Below are positions 43,821-55,523 of a stretch of 64,000 nt of DNA, piece after piece. Under the pieces are notes generated by a model. The model was not told the DNA's origin, did no database searches, and worked only from the letters and a program-made list of their open reading frames with translations. This DNA is from Gonocerus acuteangulatus (lineage: Eukaryota > Arthropoda > Insecta > Hemiptera > Coreidae), in assembly GCA_946811695.1 (NCBI GenBank), contig OX328125.1, positions 104,673,876-104,737,875 on the forward strand, in the 5' to 3' direction. Position 1 is the stretch's first letter; each line of letters begins with the position of its first letter. Made by a program: the position numbers and the translations under genes.

Positions 43821-44583
43821 CGAAGTCTTATAGATGTCTTTGCATTTTACACGAATGATTATGGCAAAACATTAATAGATTATGTTCTGAGCTTCTATCT
43901 GACAAAAGTAGGTACCGTAAAAGCGGTAAGATGAGGCATTTCCATTATGAAGTGTGCTTTTAGTATATGCCCGTAATTAATACCTAATTGAATTTTTACT
44001 CCTTAAGAGGCCGATTCTAAACTATCTAACGACTTCCTAAACCAACTGCATGTCCTTTAAGATGTCAACCCGAGACGCAACCAGGACATGAAGTCAGCCT
44101 TGTATCCACGCCTATGGAAGTATCTGGTATCTGTTCATGACTGCTCAAGCAGGATACAGCCTCCTGCTGGGATACCATCTCATAAATATGGCACGGCTGT
44201 CGCCTCTAATGTTGCCATTCCCCTTGCAAATGGCTATCGTAAAGCCCCTTCAATAATGCGGCTAGAGACCATTTAATACATAAATAAGTGTTTCCATAGC
44301 ATTTAACATGGAATGTGAACTTCACTGTTTATTACACAAGGTCGTATACAATGTCAGTAACAATTTAAAAATCATTATTTCATAAAAAACTACTAAAGGG
44401 CTTGAAATATCAACATTTTTCATAGGGGCAAAATTGTAGTTTTCGTCGAGATCTATAAAATGGTACCCTCAGAACTTAGAAAATAACACTTCTAAGGGCT
44501 CAAAAAGGCCTCTGAAGGGAAGGGTTTCCTCTTTACCCATGTTTTGTATTATATTTATAAATTTTACTAACAAAACAAGGAAG
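43821..44583. other. No certain feature; one unusual open frame
   Basis: A 62-codon frame at 44088-44276 (CSSRIQPPAGIPSHKYG, VASNVAIPLANGYRK) has more even composition than AT noise, but no family was recognised and no splice sites were established. Confidence 0.3.
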
Positions 44584-45030
44584 AACCGTGCAAACGGGGT
44601 TTCGATGCGTCAAGTAGCTCTCTGTAAAAATACGTTTTCATTTGCATGTATTCCTCATCTGAAATTCCAAAAAAAGGCGCTTGAATTTATTTAAATAGTA
44701 TTTTTGTTAAGGAAGGGGAAATGTGCTCAGCATTCAAAATTTTATTTATTGCAAAAAAAAACATTCATTATTTGTGATGTTTAATTTTGGCAACATTTAT
44801 GCCTAAAGCTCCAATTTTTATGTATTTTCTTTTTTAGTTTACACTAATGGGAATCGTTTTGTTGAGTGCTGAACACATTCTCCTATGCTGACTTACCTGT
44901 CCCTTAACAATAATACTTTTTAAATAAATTCAAGTGTCTTTTTTGGGAATTTCAGATAAGGAATAATGCAAATGAAAACGTATTTTTACAGAGAACTACT
45001 TAACGCATCGAAACCCCGTTTGCGCGGTCC
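44584..45030. mobile_element. Foldback element GCGCAAACGGGGTTTCG
   Basis: Inverted arms of about 130 bp: GTGCAAACGGGGTTTCGATG (44590) with GTAAAAATACGTTTTCATTT and TTGAATTTATTTAAATAGTA, mirrored by 44905-45030. AT-rich centre without ORF. Right border GCGCGGTCC at 45030. Confidence 0.8.
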
Positions 45031-45064
45031 ATATTGCGGATTTGAACCAAGTACCTCTGTTCTC

Positions 45065-45230
45065 ATTGTAGGAGCCTTAACCCAATTGTAGGAGCCTGAA
45101 CCCAATTGTAGGAGCCTTAACCCAATTTTAGGAGCCTTAACCCAATTGTAGGAGCCTTAACCCAATTGTAGGAGCCTTAACCCAATTGTAGGAGCCTTAA
45201 CCCAATTGAAGGAGCCTTAACCCAATTGGA
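45065..45230. repeat. 20-bp tandem repeat, 8 copies
   Basis: Unit TTGTAGGAGCCTTAACCCAA, with single-base variants, starting about 35 bp after the foldback element. Confidence 0.95.
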
Positions 45231-46181
45231 TATCCGGCTTCAAATCAAAGCAATGAACTCCAAAACGTCTAATATACTATCTTTTAGATAACCGGCATAG
45301 AGTTACAATAACTCAAGTGATTTTACGATCTTATAAGGCCCTACTAAGGTTTAGCGTGTATGATCCCCGTATGGGGGATGCAAATGAAAAATTCTGTTAC
45401 AGGTTTGCTGCTGGTGTCAACAAGTTCCAATCAGTTCTCGTAGATATAGTAAGTGTCCTAATAGTACGAATATCCCTTCAAGCCCACCCCACTAGCTTTA
45501 CTAGGGAATTCCACCAACTGCTATCCCCGTACGGGGATTATCCCCACCCCGACGCACAGTAGCGCCGAAAGGGGAAAAACCTCCAAACCGAAGGTGTTCA
45601 ATCGCGTTTGAACTCACATTTTTTTATACCTAATTAGTTGTAGAATACTGCTCTAATATTGCTTTTCCATTTTATTAATAGGTATGATCATAAAAAACCT
45701 TTTTGTTGACCGTTTTCTCACTTAGTAAAAATCTCACAGTGTTTAGTTAAAAGTAAAACAATATTTTATACCACTTATTTTATTCCTAAAAAAATGATAT
45801 TACCCAGAATGTCTCATGAGTATATGTAGCTTTTAAACGAATTTTCTTTTTTGGCAAAATGTACCATGAACTTGGTGCATTTATGTTGTGAACATATCTG
45901 TAATGGAACTCAATTATCCGTAGTTTATTTGGTGTAGAAAAAAAGCGGTACTTAGCAATCCTCTCCGCATAGTTTTCCCTAAAAGTAAATCTTTTGAAGT
46001 TGCTTTCATATAAATTTCATTGCCGTACTGGCCGTATGTGAATGAAGCGATGCGATTATTTCACGAAAAATGAGTTTACCATTACTATTTTCTGGAGATA
46101 GTTGTTGAATAGTTTGTGATTATAAGTAACTGAACATTAACAGTGAGATCTACCTAATATCTCGTGTAAATATTTCAAAAT
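45231..46181. other. No gene; two ATCCCCGTA palindromes
   Basis: GATCCCCGTATGGGGGAT (45362) and ATCCCCGTACGGGGATTATC (45523) are near-perfect palindromes bracketing an 82-codon frame (45317-45562) that has no recognised motif. The remainder is AT-rich. Confidence 0.4.
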
Positions 46182-46815
46182 AAGGTCTTTTGTATAATAA
46201 GCATACACTTTTCAAGAACTAGTAACAGTTACTCTACTGTTACTTTACTAAACTCTAGGTTATGTTTACAAAACAAGATAAATGCTTGTTTATTAAAAAG
46301 AAAATAACTTTATTAAATACTGAACAAAATAAATCATGCTGAAGGTGGCCAATATTCAAACATTGAATGCAATATTTTATGAAATAGGTCTTCCTTCTCA
46401 TATCTTCTTCTCCACACAAATATGAATCCAATAATGCCCTACTTGTTCCGCATTCAATCTTGTTCCTTCGCTTCTAACTAGCCCACAAAGACTCAATTCT
46501 CTGTGTGTGGGCTCTAGTAATGGGATCTACAAAATTTTCTCTATGATTTACTGGATAGTGCTTATATCGCATTCCTGGAACCTTCCTCAGACCATGGTAT
46601 GACTTCCAACAGTAAACCGGACTGAAACTTTCACATTAGATATTAACTGGCTTAACTTAAGCAAATTCATTGTTAGTGTTTTTCATGTAAATCTGATAAA
46701 TGAATGCGTTTAAATACAGAATTAGGTTAGAGGTGAATCATATATTCCAAATAATAATAAAATGAGTAACTATTACTAGTTCTTGAAAAGTGTATGCTTA
46801 TTATACAAAAGACCC
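46182..46815 (-). mobile_element. Merlin-like DNA transposon relic, 0.63 kb
   Basis: Inverted termini of about 50 bp (GGTCTTTTGTATAATAAGC, CATACACTTTTCAAGAACTAG) at 46184 and ending 46814. Flanks TTCAAAAT (46174-46181) and TCAAAAT (46816-46822) suggest an imperfect 7-8 bp target duplication. The inside encodes part of an IS1016/ISXO2-type transposase on the minus strand. Confidence 0.78.
46360..46625 (-). pseudogene. Merlin/ISXO2-like transposase, C-terminal relic
   Basis: Minus-strand translation: MRYKHYPVNHRENFVDP, ITRAHTQRIESLWAS, a TAG stop (about 46479), then KRRNKIEC, LLDSYLC and MRRK. The VNHSxxFVDPxTGAHTQxIExxW block is the conserved end of DDE transposases of the IS1595/ISXO2-Merlin group, with the last acidic catalytic residue in QRIE. 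The N-terminal two thirds are missing. Dead copy. Confidence 0.82.
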
Positions 46816-47107
46816 TCAAAATGTATTCGTTATGAGTGAAAATTTTAATAAAGAGAAATACTTCGAGACCAATTAAATGTATTACATTGTTTGTTAATTT
46901 ATTCAACTCAGCAATCAAAAATACATTTGGAAGGATACATATCTCTACCAGTTGAGTAAAATATAACTTTTTTAGCGCGGTTCCTCCCTCCCCCATAGGG
47001 AGGAACCCCGCTTATAGGGTTGATACAATGAAACAATCCGGAAGTGCCGACTAGAAAATTTCGCGTTTCAGAACCCCTAGAGACCGAAAAAAACGGTGGT
47101 TAAAATT

Positions 47108-47202
<95 letters not shown>

Positions 47203-48174
47203 CTGTTCGCTCATTTCTGGCTTCCCTGATGGTCCGATTTTGATGAAATTCGGTACAAAAATCCGTCGTACAATTTGAAAGGTCAAGTTCGTTAACCAGC
47301 AGAATCCGCCCACTAGGAAGATGGCGTTTGGGGCGAAATTCGCGCCAAAAAAATCGTAACGCTTACGTTTTTGAGTTCATAAGCTTGTAAGTACCCGTTT
47401 TATAGGCTTCTTGGGCTAGGAAAACGAATGGAACCATTTTCAATGCGATAGCTTTAACCGTTTTCGAGAAAACTGAAAAAAAAAATTTTGAATGCCGTTT
47501 TTGGTTTGGGTACTTAGAGTCATGGGATTCAGTTGAAACATTTACTGCATGTTCTACTTTCATTAAAACTAATATGTTGAAATTTTGGTTGCGTTTGGAG
47601 TTAAGGAAGGGTTAGAATAAAATATTTTATTAACAGACATAAAAAAGTTTTGGTAACTTTGTATACTTTCCTTAATATCTCGAAAAAGGTTGAGAATCTT
47701 GGTAAACGGAAGAATACTATTAGAAAGCTTACTAAATGCTCTACAAAAAAGGTTCCAATGAAAGTTTTGATTAGGCGATGTCAATTGAAGAAATAAGTGC
47801 TTAAAACTTTAAAGTAATTGATTTCGCTTATTCAAACTGTTCTTTTTGTCTTTGATTTTGATACTTAAAATTATGGGATTCAGTTGAAACATTTTCTGCA
47901 TGTTTGAATTTCATCAACACTAATATGTTAAAATTTTGGTTACGTTTGGAGCTAAGGAAGGATTAGAATAAAATATTTTATTAACAGACATAAAATGTTT
48001 TGGGAACTTCGTATACATTCCCTAATATCTCGAAGACGGTTAGGAATATTGGTAAACGGAGGGTTACCATGCGAAAGCTTACTAGATGTTCTACAAAAAA
48101 TATTCTGAAACAATTTTTGATTAGGCTTTGTCAATCGGAGAAATAAGTGCTTAAACTTTGAAGTAATGTCAGCT

Positions 48175-48262
48175 TTGGATTTGTCGATTTCCTTCAAATG
48201 TCTTGAAACTGTCGAGGCTCCTACTCCGAGTTCTTTGGCATATTCCCTAGTGTTTTTAATTG
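48175..48262 (-). pseudogene. HTH-coding relic in family A
   Basis: Same segment as 55524-55622 in the paralogous copy, with the same downstream deletion. Confidence 0.5.
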
Positions 48263-49385
48263 CTTATAGTAGTCAAATGTATTTGTCAATAAAACAGGAT
48301 ACGTATAATTAGAATCAATATTTTGTTTGTTAGAATTCGAAGATGCCGTATGAATATCTAGATTACAGTACTGGTGTTGATTTCGTTCTTTAGAATTATT
48401 CTTGGTATTCCCTATTTTCATCTGTTACCCATAGTTTTTTATTCTTAGTAGGTTTTTCTTATTGATTATAGAATATAAATCTATTTGGCTATAAAACAGG
48501 ATACGTATAATTAGTGACAATATTTAGGAGATTTCTGAGCGAAATACTTTTAAGATTTTCTACCACCACAATCGGCATTTTTCCTCTATTTTTATCCACT
48601 AGATAGGCTTTATTTTGCATATTATTCTATATAAGTTTTATTCAGCAGGGGATTCTGATGAAATGTCGTGTTTTTGCTGTGGATTTTAAATACGATGTAT
48701 CTAAGATTGGATAACATTAGCGAGTCTACATAGTTAAGAACCGACGACGGAGGATCACTTCTTGCTATGATTTAGTCTACATATGTATATTAAGTCCTAA
48801 ATCCAAAAAATAAACTTCACAACGGTTAGATACTATGAAAGAATATGGCGGTTCAATGCCCTCGTAGAAGCAGAAGGTCCGCAGGAAATTTACCTGCTAA
48901 GAGTTAATCCTCAAGAGCTGTAAATATACCCCAGGTATCTGCCGACACAAATACAAAGCCTAGGCGGAGAGCACCCCAAAAACACAGATCCAAACATAGG
49001 TTATATACTAAATATTCATAAACACTACTTAGTTGTAAACCGATTCATCAATTAGCAATCAATAGTTTTCAACAAATGTTATATACTAAATATTGATAAA
49101 AAGTATTTAATTAGAAAAAAAACAATGTTCCACAAGACTTGTTTTTGGTCCATTTGTATCTACTCCATAGACTTAATTAGGTATATTATTCTATTGTAGT
49201 TTGGCAACTAAACTTTGTTTTATTTTGTTAAATAAAGTTTTTTTTCTTGACTTGTTATTCGTCAAGACTTTTATTTGTCCTTGTGTATTAACTAGATAGG
49301 TTTTATTCGACATATTATTCTATATAGGCTATATTAGGCAGGGTATTCTACTCAATCTTGTGTACTTCTTCTTGATCCTTCTGTA

Positions 49386-49629
49386 CATGGGCGTATATAA
49401 AAACCATTTCGGGGGGGGGCTGAGACCATTTCCAGGGTATGGAATACTAAATATTTAGAGCTTGGAATAGTTTTAGGCAACTAAAACGCTATTACACGTA
49501 AAATAAAATATTTTTTATGAACTAAGTGATCTTATTTAATTTATTTTTAAGGGTTTTACGAGAAGTTTTTATCATCAATTCAAAATTTCGGGAGGGGCTG
49601 CAGCCCCCTCAGCCCCCCCCCCCGCCCAT
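49386..49629. mobile_element. MITE ATGGGCGTATATA nested in family A
   Basis: ATGGGCGTATATAAAAACC at 49386 to CCCCCCCGCCCATG at about 49630. Same position and orientation relative to family A as 54154-54403, so it travelled with family A. Confidence 0.75.
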
Positions 49630-49922
49630 GCTTCTGTATCCACTAGAAAGGCTTTATTAGGCATATTTTGTATTGATTTATAGAGCTTTGCTTTAGAATG
49701 AGAGCCAGATTCTGTAATTTCCGCTTCTGTGTAAAAGTTAGCTACTGTCGGTGTCCCTGACGCCTTAATATCACTTTTATTCGAGATGTTCGAGAGGATT
49801 TTGACAATTTTCACGAGATATATAAAAAAAATAAGTTTATTTCTTTTCTAAGCTTATCAAATGGCACTAGGGACATAAACGGAACCGCGCTAAGATGTTG
49901 CAGTTCCTGCGAGTCGGACTTT

Positions 49923-50560
49923 TATTAAATTGAATACTTGCTGTTTTTCACGGGCTTCGTAATATAAAACCCGGTTATCTTCCAAAATAATTATTCTATT
50001 GAATTGGCAATGGTCTTATTCGACGCAGCACTACAAAATACCTTTAAAACGATACCAAAATCAGAAATATTCAAGTAACTACAGGTTTTCTCCCAAAATC
50101 TGCCGTTTGGCACCACTGTGCGACGACCCTTCCTACTTCAGTAACCAGATGACACCGTCAGCATTAGCACTCCTTCTGACTCTCATTTTCCTTCTGACTT
50201 GAATTTATAACTCTTATATTTTTATACTGGACATAAGATATGATTTTATTAATAATCTCAAGTCAAGTTTGACTCGACGCTATGGTAATATTCGTCTTTA
50301 ACATTAAGAGTGTATCATCATATAAGCAAGAGTCATTTCAAAAGTATAATGATGGTAGAAAATGAAATTTGTAATTATGTTTATGAAAATCTATTATTTT
50401 AACCATTAATAACCTGAATTTTTTTCATTAAAAATTAATGTGTATAAGTGTTTTTTTTATATGTTTATTCTTCCTGAAGTATGGAAAAAATAATTTTCAA
50501 ATTTTATGTTTTGACAGTTAGGAGATATTTATATGCCTATATAGTTCATTCAGGTACACC
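49923..50560. other. No feature recognised
   Basis: A 67-codon frame (49999-50202) ends in a Leu/Thr-rich hydrophobic run but has no recognised family. Unique AT-rich sequence otherwise. Confidence 0.35.
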
Positions 50561-50578
50561 TGAATATATATATATTTA

Positions 50579-50636
<58 letters not shown>

Positions 50637-52063
50637 TGTGTACCTGAATATCCGCCAACTAGAAGATAGTGTTTAGGGCGAAATTCGCGCAAAAAAAATC
50701 GTAACGCTCCCGTTTTTGAGTTTATATGCTTGCAGGTACTTGTTTTATAGGTTTCTTAACATAAGAAAACGAATGAAACCATTTTTAAGGCGATATCTGT
50801 AACCATTTCTGAGAAAAGCGAATCAATGTTTTTGTAAGTCATTATTTTTTTGTGGGTACTTAGATTCGCGGGATTCAATTGAAATATTTTATACATCTTG
50901 GAAATTAATTCCAACTAATATGTTTAAATGTTGGTTATATTTGGAGTTAAGAAAGTATCCGAAAAAAAACATTTTCTTAATAGACATGAAAAGTTTTCGG
51001 ATCTTCATACATTTTTCGTAAATATCTCGATAACGGTTGGGAAATCATGGTAAGTGGAAGGTGACCATTCGAATGCTTACTAAATTTTCTACAAAAAAGG
51101 TTATGAAGCAATATTCGATAGGGCAACGTCAATCAGAGATGTAAGGGCTTAAAACGTAAAAAGTGTTTGTTTTGAAAGGGTTTTTCTCTTTGTTTATCTC
51201 ACTTTTTAATTGGTTATTTCTTGTTTTAAATTGCATTTATCAGTAAAACTAGTATTGTAGTAAAATAAGCTAAGAAACGGTGAAAGGTATTGGTAATAAA
51301 TTTGGAGTGGCTGTGGTAATCAAGATGGCAGTAGCTAAGCATGATGACGTAGTTTGTTCTCCTATCTGTACATATAACCTTCCTCATAGCCTCCAACTGA
51401 AGTTATCGTCATTTCTTATTTTATAGAAAGATTTAACCCACGACAGAATGGAATGTTATTCGCCATGAAGCTCATATTTACAGTTGATTATAACAGTAAA
51501 ACGAATTTGCTAGTAAAACAAGATACTTCAAATGACAACGAATTTTTGGTTGTTTAGAATAGAGCCTTCTCATCAGTAGTCGAAGAGTAAGTACGTTTTT
51601 AGTACATAATTGTATTGACTTATACAGAGTAAGTACTTTTTTAGTACATAATTGTATTGACTTATACAGAGTTAGTACGTTTTTAGTACATAATTGTATT
51701 GACTTATACAGAGTGAGTACGTTTTTAGTACATAATTGTATTGACTTATTCAGACTGAGTACGTTTTTAGTACATAATTGTATTGACTTATACAGAGTGA
51801 GTACGTTTTTAGTACATAATTGTATTGACTTATACAGAGTGAGTACGTTTTTAGTACATAATTGTATTGACTTATACAGAGTGAGTACGTTTTCAGTACA
51901 TAATTGTATTGACTTATACAATTATGTACTAAAATTAAGAATTATCCGCTTCCTTGTAAGTTGGCTACTGTTAGTTTCCTGTGATTTGTGATGCTAATCT
52001 ATTCCATTTATTCGAGATGAACGTAACCGCGCTAAGATGACGCAGTTCCTGCGAGTCGGACTT
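50561..52063 (-). mobile_element. Family A relative containing a 42-bp array
   Basis: Minus orientation. 5' end AAAAAGTCCGACTCGCAGG at 52065 with CTTAGCGCGGTTACG; internal parts at 50650-51160 (GGCGAAATTCGCGCAAAAAA, AACCATTTTTAAGGCGATA). The 3' side ends in (TA)n (50577-50632) flanked by an inverted TTCAGGTACACCTGAA / GTGTACCTGAA pair. The usual GGTTCCTCCC hairpin is missing. Confidence 0.75.
51585..51920. repeat. 42-bp minisatellite, 8 copies, ending in a hairpin
   Basis: Unit GAGTGAGTACGTTTTTAGTA + CATAATTGTATTGACTTATACA. 42 bp is 14 codons, so minus and plus frames stay open as 14-residue repeats. The last unit is followed by an inverted 14-bp piece: AGTACATAATTGTA (51896-51909) pairs exactly with TACAATTATGTACT (51917-51930). 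Confidence 0.95.
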
Positions 52064-52354
52064 TTTTTAGATTATTTGAATAATTATGAAGAATTGTAAT
52101 GCTCATATCATTTAATTATATAGTGCGTCTAACAAGGAACGCATTGATAAAGCGATGAAAATCTAGTCATAAATAATCAACGGTCATAAAGCTTCTTGAC
52201 TTATTTGTGACCTTCAGCCTTAGCCATATAAGGCGAAACTTCCTCAGCCGATCATATCTTGGGCGATTAATCTATGAAACTGGTGTTGCAGATTGTATAT
52301 CATATTTGTACGTGTCGTGAATACATTAAATATCTTCTGCGGCTAGGAATTAGC

Positions 52355-52392
<38 letters not shown>

Positions 52393-52680
52393 TTTGTGTT
52401 ATTTTAAATCATACATTCCAGCTGATTTGTATGATTTATTAATACGAAATAAATGTTCCCCGTTTTGATAATTGTTCTGTTTTAAATATTTCGAAGGACA
52501 TTGGAGTACGCAATTAGGGCTTCATGAATTATTGATTTCGCCAATAACAATTATTTTAATGCTAATTTTGATAATAATAAATACCTTAGTTGTCGTGTTG
52601 TAAATCAAAATCCATTCAAATCTTCTTTCAGCCAATTGATATTAACACGTCTCCCATTTTGTGCGAATTCAGCGCCTTAA
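52064..52680. other. Spacer with a 52-nt poly-T
   Basis: Poly-T at 52340-52391 looks like the tail of a minus-strand retroposon, but no SINE or LINE body could be recognised beside it. Confidence 0.4.
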
Positions 52681-53183
52681 ATGGTTGGGCCATGTTATAA
52701 GGATGGACAACCACATTATATGTTGGGAATCTTGATCACTCCGTTTCTGAAGAGCTGTTGTGCATATTATTTTCCCAAATTGGACCAGTTAATGGTTGTA
52801 AGGTTATCAGAGACCCTGGAAATGACCCATATACATTTGTATATTTTGCAAATCATCAGTCAGCAGCTACTGCACTTGCTGCTATGAATAAACGAGTTTT
52901 TCTGGAGAAAGAAATGAAAGTCAATTGGGCTACATCTCCTGGAAATCAACCAAAACTTGCCACAAGCAATCATCATCATATTTTTGTTGGTGATTTAAGT
53001 CCAGAGATAGAAACTCTAAGAGATGCTTTTGCTCCATTCGGAGAAATTTCAAATTGCCGAATTGTTAGAGACCCACAAACATTGAAGTCTAAAGGATACG
53101 ATTTTGTATCATTTGTGAAGAAAGCTGAAGCTGAAAACGCGATTTTAGCAATGAATGAAACAGCTGATCTAAAGAAAACATAA
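52681..53183 (+). pseudogene. TIA-1/TIAR (Rox8-like) processed pseudogene
   Basis: RRM1: [19 protein letters not shown] (RNP2), [19 protein letters not shown] (RNP1 region), then [23 protein letters not shown]2: [14 protein letters not shown] (RNP2), [20 protein letters not shown] and [16 protein letters not shown] (RNP1). These are diagnostic for TIA-1/TIAR/Rox8, RNA-binding regulators of splicing and translation. Decay: a lost base near 52712 separates the DGQP start from RRM1; two residues (ET) are missing in PEIETETLR; RNP1 has D for A; the frame ends after AILAMN with unrelated residues and a stop. RRM3 is absent. Continuity over two RRMs without introns indicates an RNA-derived copy. 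Confidence 0.9.
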
Positions 53184-53256
53184 TAAAACAGATGACAGTC
53201 TTCTTAGTTACTGCTTCATACATAACTACAAGATTATTAAATTCAACATATTATAC

Positions 53257-53447
53257 TACGGAACCCCAGATGGAGCCAGAGCACGAGGAAGATGGAAGGA
53301 CTCGGTGGCTGAAGACCTTAGGATGGTTGGAGTGTCCAGCAGACTTGCTACTCACCGAGATGAGTGGATGCAGGCAGCTGAGAGGGCCAAGGGCAGCTTC
53401 CAGCTCCTGTCGAGCCGTTACTTAATTAATGATATTAACCCTTACTA
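53257..53447 (+). pseudogene. LINE RT C-terminal tail, 5'-truncated
   Basis: Open plus frame: GTPDGARARGRWKDSVAEDL, LATHRDEWMQAAERAKG, stop after INDINPY. The RxRGRWxDxV...DRxxW...A pattern is typical of the last ~60 residues of RTE/R1-like insect LINE proteins. Immediately downstream of the TIAR retrocopy; LINE machinery may have made both insertions. Confidence 0.6.
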
Positions 53448-53663
53448 ATTATCGCCTATAAAAATTTGAGGGAACATCGGTGGTCAAAAACAAGCATTTG
53501 AGTTTTTGGTGTACAAAGAAAGACTAAGAGAGTTGAAAATGTTTTCACATGTTCGATATTCGTGTTAACTAAGACATACCATTTGATTTTATTAGGGAAA
53601 GAGGAAATAGACTAAATCGTAATATGTGTATGTAGGAAATGTGAACGCAACAAATATGTATGC

Positions 53664-53731
<68 letters not shown>

Positions 53732-53860
53732 TTTCATTCTGAAAATCATACCATGGAAAAACATAATATGGAAATTTATTAAGGTGGCACAGTTTCGCAA
53801 CTAGTTATGTGTATTACATCTATTTAGTAGAGCCATAGTAATACAGTTATATTAGATACA
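53448..53860. other. Spacer with (TA)n
   Basis: TA microsatellite 53669-53720 with TATG units; nothing else recognised. Confidence 0.5.
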
Positions 53861-54153
53861 AAAAGTCCGACTCGCAGGAACTGCAGCATCTTAGCGCGGT
53901 TCCGTTCATGTCCCTAGTGCCATTTGATAAGCTTAGAAAAGAAATAAACTTATTTTTTTTATATATCTCGTGAAAATTGTCAAAATCCTCTCGAACATCT
54001 CGAATAAAAGTGATATTAAGGCGTCAGGGACACCGACAGTAGCTAACTTTTACACAGAAGCGGAAATTACAGAATCTGGCTCTCATTCTAAAGCAAAGCT
54101 CTATAAATCAATACAAAATATGCCTAATAAAGCCTTTCTAGTGGATACAGAAG

Positions 54154-54403
54154 CATGGGCGGGGGGGGGGCTGAGGGGGCTGCAGCCCCTCCCGAAATTT
54201 TGAATTGATGATAAAAACTTCTCGTAAAACCCTTAAAAATAAATTAAATAAGATCACTTAGTTCATAAAAAATATTTTATTTTACGTGTAATAGCGTTTT
54301 AGTTGCCTAAAACTATTCCAAGCTCTAAATATTTAGTATTCCATACCCTGGAAATGGTCTCAGCCCCCCCCCCCCCCGAAATTGTTTTTATATACGCCCA
54401 TGT
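54154..54403. mobile_element. MITE ATGGGCGTATATA nested in family A
   Basis: CATGGGCGGGGGGGGG...GCTGCAGCCCCTCCCG on the left, ACGCCCATGT on the right, about 250 bp. Homolog of 49386-49629; G and C runs differ in length. Confidence 0.75.
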
Positions 54404-55523
54404 ACAGAAGGATCAAGAAGAAGTACACAAGATTGAGTAGAATACCCTGCCTAATATGGCCTATATAGAATAATATGCCGAATAAAACCTATCTAGTAAA
54501 TACACAAGGACAAATAAAAGTCTTGACGAATAACAAGTCAAAAAAAAAACTTTATTTAACAAAATAAAACAAAGTTTAGTTGCCCAACTACAATAGAATA
54601 ATATACCTAATTAAGTCTATGGAGTAGACACAAATGGACAAAAAACAAGTCTTGTGGAATATTGATTTTTTTCTAATTAAATACTTTTTATCAATATTTA
54701 GTATATAACCTTTGTTGAAAATTATTGATTGCTAATTGATGAATCGGTTTACAACTAAGTAGTCTTTATGAATATTTAGTATATAACCTATTTTTGGATC
54801 TGTGTTTTTGGGGTGCTCTCCGCCTAGGCTTTGTATTTGTGTCGGCAGATACCTGGGGTATATTTACAGCTCTTGAGGATTAACTCTTAGCAGGTAAATT
54901 TCCTGCGGCCCCCTTGTGTTCTACGGGCATTGAACCGCCATATACGCTCATAGTATCTAACCGTTGTGAAGTTTATTTTTTGGATTTAGGACTTAATATA
55001 CATATGTAGACTAAATCATAGCAAGAAGTAATCCTCCGTCGTCGGTTCTTAACTATGTAGACTCGCTAATGTTATCCAATCTTAGATACATCGTATTTAA
55101 AATCCACAGCAAAAACACGACATTTCATCAGAATCCCCTGTTGAATAAAACTTATATAGAATAATATGCAAAATAAAGCCTATCTAGTGGATAAAAATAG
55201 AGGAAAAAAAGCCGTTCGTGGTGGTAGAAAATCTTAAAAGTATTTCGCTCAGAAATCTCCGAAATATTGTCACTAATTTTACGTATCCTGTTTTATAGCC
55301 AAATAGATTTATATTCTATAATCAATAAGAAAAACCTACTAACAATAAAAAACTATGGGTAACAGATGAAAATAGGGAATACCAAGAATAATTCTAAAGA
55401 ACGAAATCAACACCAGTACTGTAATCTAGATATTCATACGGCATCTTCGAATTCTAACAAACAAAGTATTGATTCTAATTATACGTATCCTGTTTTATTG
55501 ACAAATACATTTGACTACTAAAA

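Larger units (their letters stand above)
46972..49922 (-). mobile_element. Helentron-like family A, full-length copy (2.95 kb)
   Basis: Minus orientation. 3' hairpin and TTAGCGCGGTTCC at 46972-47013; (TA)n 47110-47199; CCAAATTT module (47240); two diverged direct internal blocks (GAAACATTTnCTGCATGTT at 47534 and 47888); HTH relic (48175); ATGGGCGTATATA MITE (49386-49629); 5' subterminal GGAACCGCGCTAAGATG and AAAGTCCGACTCGC at 49880-49922. Homologous over nearly its whole length to 53861-58165 (minus the B insertion). A 61-codon frame near the 5' end (start MKIVKILSNISNKSD, 49814 leftward) is shared between the two copies. Confidence 0.9.

Noticed and set aside
45317..45562. 81-codon ORF as a gene
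   Set aside because: No recognisable motif, splice site or promoter; the frame is bounded by short ATCCCC palindromes that look like repeat DNA.
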